From: Amoebophrya sp. A120
Lineage: Eukaryota > Sar > Dinophyceae > Syndiniales > Amoebophryaceae
Assembly: GCA_905178155.1 (NCBI GenBank)
Contig: CAJINV010000010.1
Span: 3,740,587 to 3,804,586 of the forward strand
Direction: 5' to 3'
Length of the DNA stretch: 64,000 nt
This document shows positions 52,701-60,324 of the stretch, piece by piece. A program made the position numbers and the translations under genes. Every line of letters starts with the position of its first letter. Positions within the stretch are counted from its first letter, which is position 1. Below the pieces are notes generated by a model. It saw only the letters and a program-made list of their open reading frames with translations. It did not search any database and was not told the DNA's origin.

Positions 52701-53199
52701 AACACTAAACCGCCGGGGCACGCTAGCGAAAACGGAGATCTGCGCGGGAGACTTGGTAATTAAAAGAAGTGACGCGACAAGCAAACCGACGCTGCAGTAT
52801 GGCCCAGACCCCGAAAAGGCAAAGGTCTGGATTGTAGATGAAGTTGTCGGCGAAACAACACTCAAGCTAACGGCGGCGGCCTCAATCCCGGTAGTAATCG
52901 ACGGCGAGGAAGTTGTGATCAACAGCAGCAACGACAAGCTACCAGAGGAAGAGCGGCTGCAAACAGCGACAGGCTCAGCAAGGCAATTTATCAAGCTGTG
53001 GCTGGACGAGTGCATCAAAATCTTTAGCAATCCGAAAAAAGTCGGCGACCAAGAGGTCTTCGGCGTAAATGTATTGAGCGGGAAGTTTATCACTCGGGAG
53101 GAGACGGACATCGAGCAACTCGGTAAGACCAGGCACAAGATCGCCAAGAAGTACACGTACCTCGAGAAATGCTTGCCCCTGAAGGCGGGCTTCATCTAA
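46696..53199 (+). CDS. Retrotransposon pol, C-terminal part: RT, RNase H, Macro domain, integrase
   Basis: 2,167 aa from the second GAGACC; joined to the 5' part, pol would be about 2,537 aa, unusually long. Domains by residue of this fragment: RT fingers near 135-170 (IISPGFLVKHVKKD, KRIAINYQLHN); palm motif A near 395-410 (HTIDAFATLAWQ); thumb near 518-560 (VKWLGEIVHPDGG). RNase H spans about 633-765 with FGDAS, TREL, CHDH and FPDGRSR. An unassigned segment follows (900-1060). A Macro domain lies at about 1263-1475 (FVAGINAG, FGGAGLSKRF, YAVGPRG, APLLSGGLYRKP). The integrase has a zinc-binding end (VHRRW...CVQC, 1740-1782) and core acids in FDHVTD, ADNAF and QVERPN. The RT YxDD slot reads VTAWIFSDE, so RT may be inactive. 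The Asp-Glu spacing of the integrase is 31, shorter than the usual 35. Confidence 0.82.
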   Translation, partial: ETRDEDAIVALQEEIRKAREEEESGEPLAKVTHDHYIRTCSEELSKETTHRLAVSASHILATHQPGEPQPVLKGCVAKWTMGPNEEAAAARPIELNRYNEIAMDYHVEEAIRTDKDEPYGWQQINGPAGPPRIISPGFLVKHVKKDKTTGKMKPVRRKRIAINYQLHNVKTRGCAWVPVQNTNLFYKSRKLKLVRDAYFGFSTLRVSSKTSALAAWSTGLRKRPVMRPKRCGLGPKQNPNNFSMRSETAFGWQQNAKGEYNTHAFMDDVKNSGDDIQTEVAGAVFASKENDHYPALLCDREDWEIDSEPDAESEEEAVDSGLPLDPKMHAKFRQEPEEVMARNAAELKFDRKVMRNTCNRSRLYSTGFENINDQSTVLPREKIATPACMQETDRGKIEAHTIDAFATLAWQTAFGQDWEKVIAIITTDLDGNALRVVLQTESDITLEAAIAPVSGANNRPRDTVTAWIFSDEKTAEKCLHLHRKVWHESDVVDADARINAQAKLCGFAFSIAKLQPASLAVKWLGEIVHPDGGTGINEEQIEKLRELAKEASKDAITAVVHISSWEGVRNYIHNHAETVLPLRPYLLPKNNPKHKPIALFKTDVAAQEALVMVAEKAGPQLRKYPIDWQAVLYFVGFGDASKIKWSVSLWGSYEEEPKTRLHDNAEQMWRTELNWPAKTRELRCMKNFFKYLYPLTEGVSLVYCHDHLSNSPEQLLSSLDGVNVDEVVKRDIHFLKPFLATTWLLHLGGTALRFPDGRSRLYDLEDFNLQKIVPKEACDSAEVALFWLLNPTAREDPEWKAKFIKMGKELAEMEDDDQAFEDEAEMGRKISAVRKLGAPQCEDAGLQTALLCVDPEGPDAHVAANGMVRSLCWANTTHACVRAAKNEKKQKASSSSSSVSAQKLKEEESKIKPTYGGRGRVDWEEIFDEPTAVIRPKRLYTKRDAQVKSGHEYFNYVLDVEVTQGGKTEKVTRWLGRNKCKKLDKDLSDEQATKMAYEEALAFLRKAVGLRWAEEQKQLEHGYHGDVSHNFIILDPIASETSNPVPQFANDFTCRNVMFKDQNYCDNYLILREAVNCTYARCRGRGSVVLRKPSESDDLTPLHDVGVPVESEVKWTTASNELHEKVALPLLQRWFGKQAADGSDIPSGDSKPDGEEAAPPLPQENLTPREEVVQASPAAVQQQAAANEPAQPRPHEEPAAQQPDAGAQVENLAQDEQEESDTPADQIYKHNYRGHRVPDEFVFKTATEGQKYSDPFPPIKAKNTFFVAGINAGSEDLHFGGAGLSKRFREVLGDKKTSTLWDVAAQKKFRIELEKKLLAQPGEVLSCDDKEFLEKYGKRFAVGIATGGKSRTATVFLSAEKSDRFRVMVYAVGPRGEICSKESFLAGIRLTTKHIVNVIHHYNDYAQRKIKTVRAPLLSGGLYRKPRTSPAKVADAILETFLEEYSKIEKKNRFAVEFAIAENAFSEAYRESREIVVSKKAKSVCSLGAGAVRATSKKKKKPLLESFDLDFGDEIDLSFFPVESNLQQGEEVEAGGHTLQDSLEPLIYEAVDTEQERILRALPEMLNAGRLFSVPAAQGNEPTIVGYVQTGICLVVSKSHTKVTSIFSLTQTNSTVTVPARFAHKAVLVLAKELEDGDPTNASTARNIEASCFLNGLFRNSVAQHQKNCKQFGFMCQHLSGNDEELTAAQKRQTAVLKSFAICAGVMLYKGKIYIPRVELEIDSKFFNNKTRMRIYVVVRVHRRWALRSKIRRTKQMVKEYFNWPGLQETVELVVKTCVQCRLKHAAEEPIAAYTPNRQPKRLFQSFVFDHVTDLPESEDGYKNILRVREKLVDLGWLIPTKTREPQEAWDEMWKFVWAQVGCPDDTAADNAFNSLVASFADMGTLHNHGRANEPRDQNQVERPNKEERDRLFKVCSRFPKTWPRILPLLQLIDRNAPRRKLNGRSPAEASCGQRLCLPSAQIFSALHQGRANRDEVMESLREFRDGIVENAEKHSIDSALSTLNRRGTLAKTEICAGDLVIKRSDATSKPTLQYGPDPEKAKVWIVDEVVGETTLKLTAAASIPVVIDGEEVVINSSNDKLPEEERLQTATGSARQFIKLWLDECIKIFSNPKKVGDQEVFGVNVLSGKFITREETDIEQLGKTRHKIAKKYTYLEKCLPLKAGFI
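50485..51120 (+). other. Macro domain inside pol (ADP-ribose binding fold)
   Basis: Family hallmarks appear in order: FVAGINAGSEDLHFGGAGL corresponds to the VNAAN...GGGG loop; SDRFRVMVYAVGPRG to the strand ending in HAVGP; VRAPLLSGGLYRKPRTSPAK to the PxIGTGxxGxP loop; then AKVADAILETFLEEYS and AVEFAIAENAFSEAYRE to the last helix and strand. The Asn-Ala-Gly (NAG) replaces the usual Ala-Asn, so hydrolase activity is doubtful while binding is possible. It sits between RNase H and integrase without a stop or frameshift. Confidence 0.7.
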
Positions 53200-54106
53200 A
53201 CTAGCGCGGTCCTCTTCTTCTGGCAACTACAGACGAAAATTTTCTTTTTCGTTTTCTTTTGTGTTTTGTATTTCAATAATAAATAGCGGGCACTTATACG
53301 ATTCTGCACGGAAGTACCATCATGAACGTAAATTTTTTTTCGTTGTTCTCTCTACGTATTTTGTTGTAAATACATAGAGCACCAAACACCATGGTCTCAG
53401 TGTATAAAAGCCAACTTCTCTTCCGAAGCAAAAACTCCGCAAGCGAAGCAGGCTGCGTTATCGTTTGCGTCAATGAAGAAATGCCCTCGAATAGAAATTG
53501 TGGCGCGAAAAGCCTTGCCCACCTGTGCGATGTTGAACACAAAATCTCAACCAGATCCAGTAGCACGCAAGCTGCCTCCTTTCTTGCACCAAACAAAATC
53601 ATGCAAACAGAAATAACGATGCTACGCGTTCGTAAATTGCACACAAAGTGTAGAGCTCTCCCGCAAACACGCAATTATCATAGATGCTACGCGTTCGCAA
53701 ATTGTACCGAAAAACTGTAGAGCTCCCCGGCAAATGCAAATACAATGATGCTACGTGGTCGTAAATTGTAAATTGCACGTCAATCCCGCTGCGGCAAAAA
53801 TGCCATGCAGCCGCGAGCACGAAGTAAATAGGGTCCTGCCATGCAATTTATGTAAAAAAAATCAAGCAAGTATGTAGCTCTCAAACGAAGCTCTCCTTTC
53901 AGAAATCAAAAATCTGGGTCCTTGCAACAAAGCGCCGTCGCGATGCCGCCCAGGCTAAAAATGCCTGCGGTGGCCGCAACACAGCTTGCAAAGATACTCC
54001 ATGCAAACTGCCAATCACTCAAATTTTCCACACAGGGACTATAAAACTAACACTGCTATTTTTATTAATAAATCGTCTCTCGCGCCTCCAAGTCCAACGC
54101 CGCAAA
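53200..54106. other. Retrotransposon, non-coding stretch after pol
   Basis: AT-rich, no supported gene. It contains three ~64-bp direct repeats with GATGCTACGCGTTCGTAAATTG and TAGAGCTCTCCCG (starting near 53618, 53683 and 53747). Confidence 0.6.
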
Positions 54107-54508
54107 ATGGGTGACTCGCAGCAGCCGACCATCAAGGACAAGAGCAAGGGAAAGACCGGCCCCACGGACCAGGACAAGTCCAAGAAGAAGAAGAAGAAGG
54201 CCCCGGGCACCGCGGCCTCGTCCAAACAGAACCCCAACGAATCGGACAGCGAGAAATCGTCGGACATGGACCTGGCGGGTGGCATCAAGGGCGAGTCCCT
54301 CTTGATCAACGAGAAAGACAAGGCCCTGTTTGAAAAGGAGAAGGACAAATCGCTGCTGAAAACGGAGGAGCAGGAATCGTCCCAGGCGAATGCGGAAGAC
54401 GCTGATGGAGAATGGGATGAAAGCGAATGGCGCCTGCAATGCGATCAGTGGAGGTCAAACGGTCATGAGCAAGCAGCGAGAATTTTACCACAAAACTCGC
54501 TGGAGTAA
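54107..54508 (+). CDS. Retrotransposon 3' ORF a, small charged protein
   Basis: 133 aa: MGDSQQPTIKDKSKGKTGPT, a run of seven lysines, then Ser/Glu/Lys-rich sequence ending WDESEWRLQCDQWRSNGHEQ. It is low complexity and probably disordered. It has a good ATG context (AAAATGG). No family recognised. It lies in the position where env-like genes occur in some LTR elements, but shows no signal peptide or membrane helix. Confidence 0.5.
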   Translation: MGDSQQPTIKDKSKGKTGPTDQDKSKKKKKKAPGTAASSKQNPNESDSEKSSDMDLAGGIKGESLLINEKDKALFEKEKDKSLLKTEEQESSQANAEDADGEWDESEWRLQCDQWRSNGHEQAARILPQNSLE

Positions 54509-55619
54509 AAGAATTTATTTTTTAAAAAAATTCTATAGAACCGAAAAACAGATGACTCAAGCCGAAGAAAGCGAAACTTTAACGGGTCTCGGAAAAATTA
54601 AAAATCTGATCGGAACTCCGTGAAGACAGATTTATTAATGAAGAGTAAGGCTGTTTTTTTTTGTTTAGTAAATGTGAAAGTAAATGCTCAGCCGCTCCTT
54701 CGGGAAGCACCTGGGCACGAAATCGCACTTGTAGAAACTACGTCTATTTGTCGAAGTCTATTGCGAAACTCCACCATTTCAAAATAGGAGTAAGCAGACT
54801 GCTTGTCATGTCCCTCTACCAGAACACTAAATCGGTCGCATATCCGCACAAGACGACTAGATAATGAAAAAGTAAAACCTTTACAACTTCATACGCTATA
54901 CGCTCTTTGTGATATGAAAAAAGCAGAGCGTTAGTGTAAAAATAAAAAAATAAAACCATAAAAAAGTAAAAAACAGATGAGGAAACCCATAAAAAGATAC
55001 CGCTTCTACACAGGCACCCCAGTGCAGCTTTTACTTCTGCAAGAAGTCAGGCGTTACTACGAATCGGTCCGTGCTTGTGTTTCGTCTTTTTTTACTGAAA
55101 ACAACAGCAAATAGCAATAGTCACCCCTTCTTCTTGCCACATGGTGCTTATGCATGAAACCATGCGCCGCCTGTGGTTGTCATTGGGGCAGAGAAAAACC
55201 GGAAGCGTAGCTACTGAACCACCCCACAGTAGTGCTACAGAGAAAAGTAAATATCTTAGCGTCACTACGTCTTCCAACAGAATAAAACTTAACACCTGTA
55301 TTTGAAAGCGGGGCGATTGCAAAGCCGCGCGATCCGTGGAATCATACAGGCATAAAAAGCGCGTAGCTGGCGTTCGGCAGCAGGCAAAGCACACCTGCAG
55401 CCAGCCTTCAGCAATGCAATAGCAAAACCATAGTACAAAGCTAGTCAGCTGAGGGCACAAAGAAAGATAGCGGTTGAAAGCGGTCATATCAAACTTGCAT
55501 CATTGCAGCATTGTCGTGTTTCTTAACTCTCGCGCTCCACCAATTTTTCGAACAGCGACGACTCTGCACACAAACGCTTTTTTTCTGCTTTATCTGTTGT
55601 ACAATAGGCGACTCACAAA
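54509..55619. other. Retrotransposon, non-coding stretch
   Basis: Very AT-rich around 54870-55000 with A runs, and no convincing gene on either strand. It may separate expression units of the 3' ORFs. Confidence 0.5.
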
Positions 55620-56105
55620 ATGTCAGACACTATCACGAAGTATGTGGATTTGTATAGCGACAAGAACGACAACAAAAATTTCGACTACTACCGTGAAAGC
55701 ACCATCCAAAGTCTCTTACCTTACTCACTAGAAGAGCGCGCAAGCTACCGTAAGCAAATAGTAGAACAGAGCGAGGAGATCTCCAAGCTGCGCCTCGAAA
55801 AGGAGTATTTGAAAAAACAGAGCGGCGAGGTGTGCGCCGCGAGCCAGGAACTCGGCAAGCTGCTCGATCCTCCTAGTTTTAATTCTGGCATGCTACCGCC
55901 AACGGCGGTGATAGGTAACTTAGAACGCGAGCTGCACTATGCAAAACAGCTGCTCACGAAGATGGGCCGCGCGCGCTACTTCAACGAGCACGAAAACCTT
56001 GTGTACAAGGTGGAGAAATTTGTAGACGGGAAATTCACGCACCGAAGCCACTTCGGCACGCCGCCCTTGCAAACCACTTTCAACACCTTCGGTAAACCAC
56101 ACTAA
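55620..56105 (+). CDS. Retrotransposon 3' ORF b, helical protein
   Basis: 161 aa, ATG preceded by CACAAA. MSDTITKYVDLYSDKNDNKN, then a coiled-coil segment (QIVEQSEEISKLRLEKEYLK) and a compact C-terminal part (LERELHYAKQLLTKMGRARY). No family recognised. The next frame begins after a short AT-rich gap. Confidence 0.55.
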   Translation: MSDTITKYVDLYSDKNDNKNFDYYRESTIQSLLPYSLEERASYRKQIVEQSEEISKLRLEKEYLKKQSGEVCAASQELGKLLDPPSFNSGMLPPTAVIGNLERELHYAKQLLTKMGRARYFNEHENLVYKVEKFVDGKFTHRSHFGTPPLQTTFNTFGKPH

Positions 56106-56240
56106 GCTACAAGTGCGATGCTAAGTTTCTTCTTAGAAAGACAAGTGACTCTGTTACAACACGAAATACGCAAAATACTAATACTACGTAGCTTTCTTTT
56201 TCTTTTCCAAAACAGCACTCCGGTTCCGCCGCAGCGAACT

Positions 56241-56822
56241 ATGGGGGCGAGCCGACGAGTGCGGACTTATCCTCCCACAACTAAACCACGACTAGCAGAG
56301 AAGAAAACTAGGAACCGCTGCAACCTCGCGAGCCGCAAAGTGCAGTACTCCGACACGTGCTGGGTGCTGGGCAATTTGATCGAAAGCGCCAGTGTCGGAA
56401 CCGATTGGACTTCAAGTGACGAATTGTGCTACGCGCTCGAGGAAATCGCACTTCGCGAGAAGCGGAGCGCGTCAACAATTTTCCGAGCGACACGCAGGGG
56501 CCCGGACACAGAAATTTCAACGTCGCTTCGGCAATTTTCAAATCCGATCCGTGGTGCATTGCAAAGACCAAAAACTACTGAGTGGCAGTTGTTACAATCA
56601 GCGACGGATTTGAAAATTATCTTGAAGCTTTCTCGTGAGCCGGTCCTACTGCAAATAGCACGCGCAGGACCGAACCCGGCGCCACTAAAACAAGTCTACT
56701 TCGCATTCGAAATCGAGACGATCACGAGGAAAGCAGCCCTGCAAATAGTCGCAAGCTTGTGCGTGGCGGTACGCGCGGCCGAGGCGCAGGATGTAAAAGA
56801 AGTTTTCTTCCTCCGTCCGTGA
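56241..56822 (+). CDS. Retrotransposon 3' ORF c, basic protein
   Basis: 193 aa from ATG 56241 (the frame is open further upstream, but this ATG has a CGAACTATGG context). A basic N-terminus (GASRRVRTYPPTTKPRLAEK, KKTRNRCNLASRK) precedes a helical domain (LLQSATDLKIILKLSREPVL, AALQIVASLCVAVRAAEAQD). No family recognised. Confidence 0.5.
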   Translation: MGASRRVRTYPPTTKPRLAEKKTRNRCNLASRKVQYSDTCWVLGNLIESASVGTDWTSSDELCYALEEIALREKRSASTIFRATRRGPDTEISTSLRQFSNPIRGALQRPKTTEWQLLQSATDLKIILKLSREPVLLQIARAGPNPAPLKQVYFAFEIETITRKAALQIVASLCVAVRAAEAQDVKEVFFLRP

Positions 56823-56950
56823 AGTCGAACAGCAAGTAAGCGACGCGATCCTGTATCCGGGGCACAATCAGCCCCCGCTCGAAGCCTGGCTGCAGAAATC
56901 TCCGATCTTCTTCCGCCACTACTGCAAACTCCCGCTCTTCTTCGACGCCG

Positions 56951-57697
56951 ATGTCAAGCGAAGCCGAAATCTTCAAGATCGAACCAGGATTCGCATGTCA
57001 CGCGCAAACCCCTGGCACACAGCAAACCACACAAGACTCCGGGTCCCGGTCAACTACGCAGCGGCAAATCCCGCAACCGCTGCTGCCAGCTGGGTCAGCA
57101 AGTCAGCAGGGACAACCCGGAGCGGTGCCTGTGCACCAAAGCGGAAAAATGCCAGGAAATCCAGTCGACGTCGAGTACATGAAGATGTGGTATCCCGAAA
57201 CGGCTGGAAAAATTGAGAAGGAGTTGGACGACAAGCAGGCACAAATCGCGAAATTGCAAGAGCAAGTCGAGTTGTACAGGCAGACGTCGCAGAAATTGAC
57301 CCAGGCGCTGCATTCGATGGCAAACCGGCAAACTCGAATGCAAACGCACGGGAAGATGCTGCAGCAAGAAATGCTGCAACTGTTTTATGACGACAAGATT
57401 ACTAAAGACGATTGCCAAGCTAATCCTTTGCTTCTCGACTGCTTATACAGCCAAATCTGGTATGAGTACTCTGATTACAGCACTCAAATTTTAAAAAAAT
57501 TTCACATATTCTTTTCAAGTAGTGAAAAATTTTTTTCTTCAAGCGGGGGGATGGATGTAGCGACGGGTGTCCATAGAAACCGTCTGCGCACCATTCTCAC
57601 CGTGTTCGAAGCGCAAAATAGCATTACAGATTTGCGAGGACAACGCGAAAAGATCTTTTCTCCGCAGCAACAAACTCCACTCAACAATGAAAAATGA
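56951..57697 (+). CDS. Retrotransposon 3' ORF d, coiled coil running into the 3' LTR
   Basis: 248 aa. A Gln/Pro/Ser-rich start is followed by a clear coiled coil (KIEKELDDKQAQIAKLQEQV, YRQTSQKLTQALHSM), then a frame that crosses the polypurine tract into the LTR at DVATGVHRNRL and stops at ...PLNNEK. About 47 C-terminal residues are thus LTR-encoded. No family recognised. Confidence 0.55.
   Translation: MSSEAEIFKIEPGFACHAQTPGTQQTTQDSGSRSTTQRQIPQPLLPAGSASQQGQPGAVPVHQSGKMPGNPVDVEYMKMWYPETAGKIEKELDDKQAQIAKLQEQVELYRQTSQKLTQALHSMANRQTRMQTHGKMLQQEMLQLFYDDKITKDDCQANPLLLDCLYSQIWYEYSDYSTQILKKFHIFFSSSEKFFSSSGGMDVATGVHRNRLRTILTVFEAQNSITDLRGQREKIFSPQQQTPLNNEK
57543..57555 (+). promoter_or_regulatory. 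Candidate polypurine tract
   Basis: GCGGGGGGATGGA directly before the 3' LTR, the expected place for plus-strand priming. Two pyrimidine-side interruptions make it imperfect. Confidence 0.6.
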
Positions 57698-58036
57698 AGT
57701 AGATCACGAAATTCCTCTTGTGTGCGAAAAAATGAAGCAGCAGTTTTCCAACACTAGAAATTGTAATCTGGACTTCATTGCACGCGAAATTGACGAGGCA
57801 AAAACAATGACGATGAATTTGTGTTCCTTTCAGAAACCATTTCGAACCCAAAAACAGTTAGGAACTTTGAGACTACGACGTGCCGCAAACTGCACTGTGC
57901 ACGCCTGTAAATCTTGAAGCGACGACATCTATGATAAGAACTGGAAGGGAAAAATACAATTGAGAACTCTTGTTCTCCGTGAATTCATCTTCACGAGAAA
58001 TTTGCATTCTGTGTTCCACTAAGCACTTTTGCTACA
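57556..58036 (+). repeat. 3' LTR
   Basis: 481 bp, TGTAGC...GCTACA, followed by the TSD GGTCT. See the 5' LTR for differences. Confidence 0.93.
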
Positions 58037-58822
58037 GGTCTTTAATATTCGCAAAGGAGAACATGAACAAGAGCACGAATAAATTGAGGCTCATGGAGAT
58101 CTCCCCACCGGGCGATCATCCAATCGGGAAGCAAAAATGATCAGGATGAAATTTGACAAATTTTAAAGATCGCTATTAAGTACTTACTTTTGTCGGTTGC
58201 TCTACCGCGGACAGAGTGCAGCATCAAATGCGACGTAATTTTTGCTGCACTTCTTTGCCTGCCAAGTCTTCCTTTCGACTCGGGCAAGGATTCGGCCGTG
58301 GCGGATGATAGAAGACATACTCACCAGAAGGAAATTGTAGCAGATACTTCGCGAATTTAAGCAGATCCAAAAGTTGCCGCTTTCTAGCAGGTCCAGGGGG
58401 CACTCCCCGTGACGTCCTGGCTGCATGCTGGAGATGAAGCTTACCGCTGAATCCGCTTGCGCGAGGGTTACGCACTCGCTTGGGCCGATAGGGCTATTAG
58501 AGAGGGCGACTGAGAAGGGCGGTCGGCCCCTCCAGCCAACAAAATTCGGTATTGCTGCCCCCGTTGCCCTCTGACCTGCTTCTAGTATTTTTGCTGGAGC
58601 AGGCGCATTCTTTAGCCTCACCATGATGGTGCTCCATCTTCATTTTTGCGCTATGCAGCCTCACCTCGTGCGCCTGCGTTGCCTTGCCCCTGTTTTACGA
58701 TGTGGCGTCGCGTTTTCAGTCTTTACGGCACATTTTTACGCCGCGACGTTTTTACTCGCGCGCGCCAAAGGTTTCGGCGCAGGGGTGTTGCGCGTTTCAT
58801 AGGGTGGCCGGGAATAAAAAAA

Positions 58823-58860
58823 AAGAAGTCGACCCCTCCGCGCGGAGGGGTCGACTTCTT
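58823..58860. repeat. 38-bp perfect palindrome
   Basis: AAGAAGTCGACCCCTCCG followed by CGCGGAGGGGTCGACTTCTT, with no mismatch and no spacer. GGCGCGCGCAGCGCGCC follows at about 58872, another inverted repeat. Confidence 0.9.
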
Positions 58861-59563
58861 ATTTTCGGAACGGCGCGCGCAGCGCGCCGAAAAATTTTTC
58901 GACTCGGGCACGGATTCGGCCGTGGCGGATGATAGAAGACATAAACATACTATCACAGGGAAAAGTGTAGACGTAGACGGTTTTAAGAAAATGCAGCAAA
59001 AAAATTTTGTGAGCACCCTAGAGCATATTACGAATGCCATAAAAACACGTGCTCACATGGCTAGCTATTGCGGGACTCCTTTGTAGCTGAATTCATTTAC
59101 GCTAGCTAGTGCAAAAGGTCTGGGCGCCGTCCTGCCGATCCATCAAGTGCCGTTCGAGGAGACCCGTCTGGACAGCCACTGTTCCTGGCCCGCGGTCGTA
59201 ACGCCTCAGAAACAGGTCGGCTGGGTGGAGTCTGCAACTTTCCGGCTGGGAGTCAGGCAATTCTCCGGCGGGAACGTCAGCAGGGTCTCCCTGCGAGAGG
59301 GCTGGGCCGCCGCAAATAAGGCGCTAACCCAGGTGGCGGAGGCGAAGCTGATTGACAGCGAAGAGATGCGCCTGCTCACGGGTCGCGAAACCCTCGCAGA
59401 AGCCCTGGCGAGCTGTGTTGATTGTCTCTAGGGAATACGTCTGCTGTTCAAATTTTGCGACTTATCTGCTCACCATTTTGAACAAAAAAGCCGGAGTTCG
59501 GAAATTCGCGAGAGATTGGAAATTTTGCCTGCCTCCAAGGCCAAATTTCCAAGGTACCCCAAA

Positions 59564-59766
59564 AACCGTCTACATCGACTCTAGACTGCATGGCATGGTC
59601 CATGTAGACGGTCAAAAAGTGGCCCTGACCAACAAAAAACCCCAGAAAAACCGTCTACATCGCATCTAGACTGCGCGCTATGGTCGATTCAGGGGCTCCA
59701 AAAGGGTCACCAATCCCGGGACCCCGTTTTGGAAGGGCTGCGTCGACCATAGCAGGCAGTCTAGAT
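59564..59766. repeat. Two adjacent hairpin-forming inverted repeats
   Basis: ACCGTCTACATCG (59566) pairs with CCATGTAGACGGT (59600). CATCTAGACTGCGCGCTATG (59663) pairs with CATAGCAGGCAGTCTAGATG (59747) across a ~65-bp loop. CCGTCTACATCG also recurs directly at 59650. Confidence 0.7.
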
Positions 59767-60324
59767 GTTTTGCCAAATCTTCCTAGATGTAGATTCAAAT
59801 GTTTTGCCAAATCTTCCTTTCGCGGGCAAGGATTCGGCCGTGGCGGATGATAGAAGACAAAAACATACAAGATTCCTCGTCCTGGATGTACTTCGAGTAA
59901 GGAATGTATAAATCAAACGCGAGATCCACCTGATCCCTCAGTCGACTTTCGAGAGTTCTGCTCGCTCGGGGTAGTTGAAGGTCAATACAATACAACGGGG
60001 AGGAAGTTGGACAACTAAAATGTTGCGTAACAAAAAACACAAACCTTCGGCACAGACACAGGACAAAATTTTGCTTTGTGTTACTTTCAAGCTATTTCTT
60101 TGCGAGACACCTACTGATCGGTCTACGAACTGCAAAAGGGTATAGCGAATTCATCTTCTGAAGCTGTAATTGCTCATTATAAAAAGACAAACGCCGCCTG
60201 TGTCAAGACGCTCTTCTTGACTTCTTCTTTCCCAAGCATTTCACTACTCATACAATTGTACTTTATCTGCTGCTGAGTCGTTGTTTTTTTCGTTGAATTA
60301 CTTTCAGAAAACATAAACATCATC

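Larger units (their letters stand above)
27634..58036 (+). mobile_element. Giant LTR retrotransposon, Ty3/gypsy-like domain order
   Basis: Two LTRs (27634-28123 and 57556-58036) start TGTAGC and end GCTACA and are flanked by the perfect TSD GGTCT (27629-27633, 58037-58041). A primer-binding-site candidate follows the 5' LTR and a purine tract precedes the 3' LTR. The internal ORFs run gag-like, protease, RT, RNase H, Macro, integrase, then four extra ORFs. It is 30.4 kb here and about 19.3 kb without the 11.1-kb insertion in pol. That is large for the class. The LTRs differ by about 15 substitutions and one 9-nt indel by eye (about 97% identity), so it is not a very recent arrival. Confidence 0.92.
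58042..60324. other. Intergenic DNA with dispersed and inverted repeats
   Basis: No firm gene. A ~43-bp sequence (GGATTCGGCCGTGGCGGATG...GATAGAAGACAT) occurs near 58276-58318, 58900-58943 and 59813-59863. A 95-codon frame ending at 59431 (MPFEETRLDSHCSWPAVV...) is open and not repetitive but unrecognised, perhaps the 3' end of a degraded gene. Confidence 0.5.
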
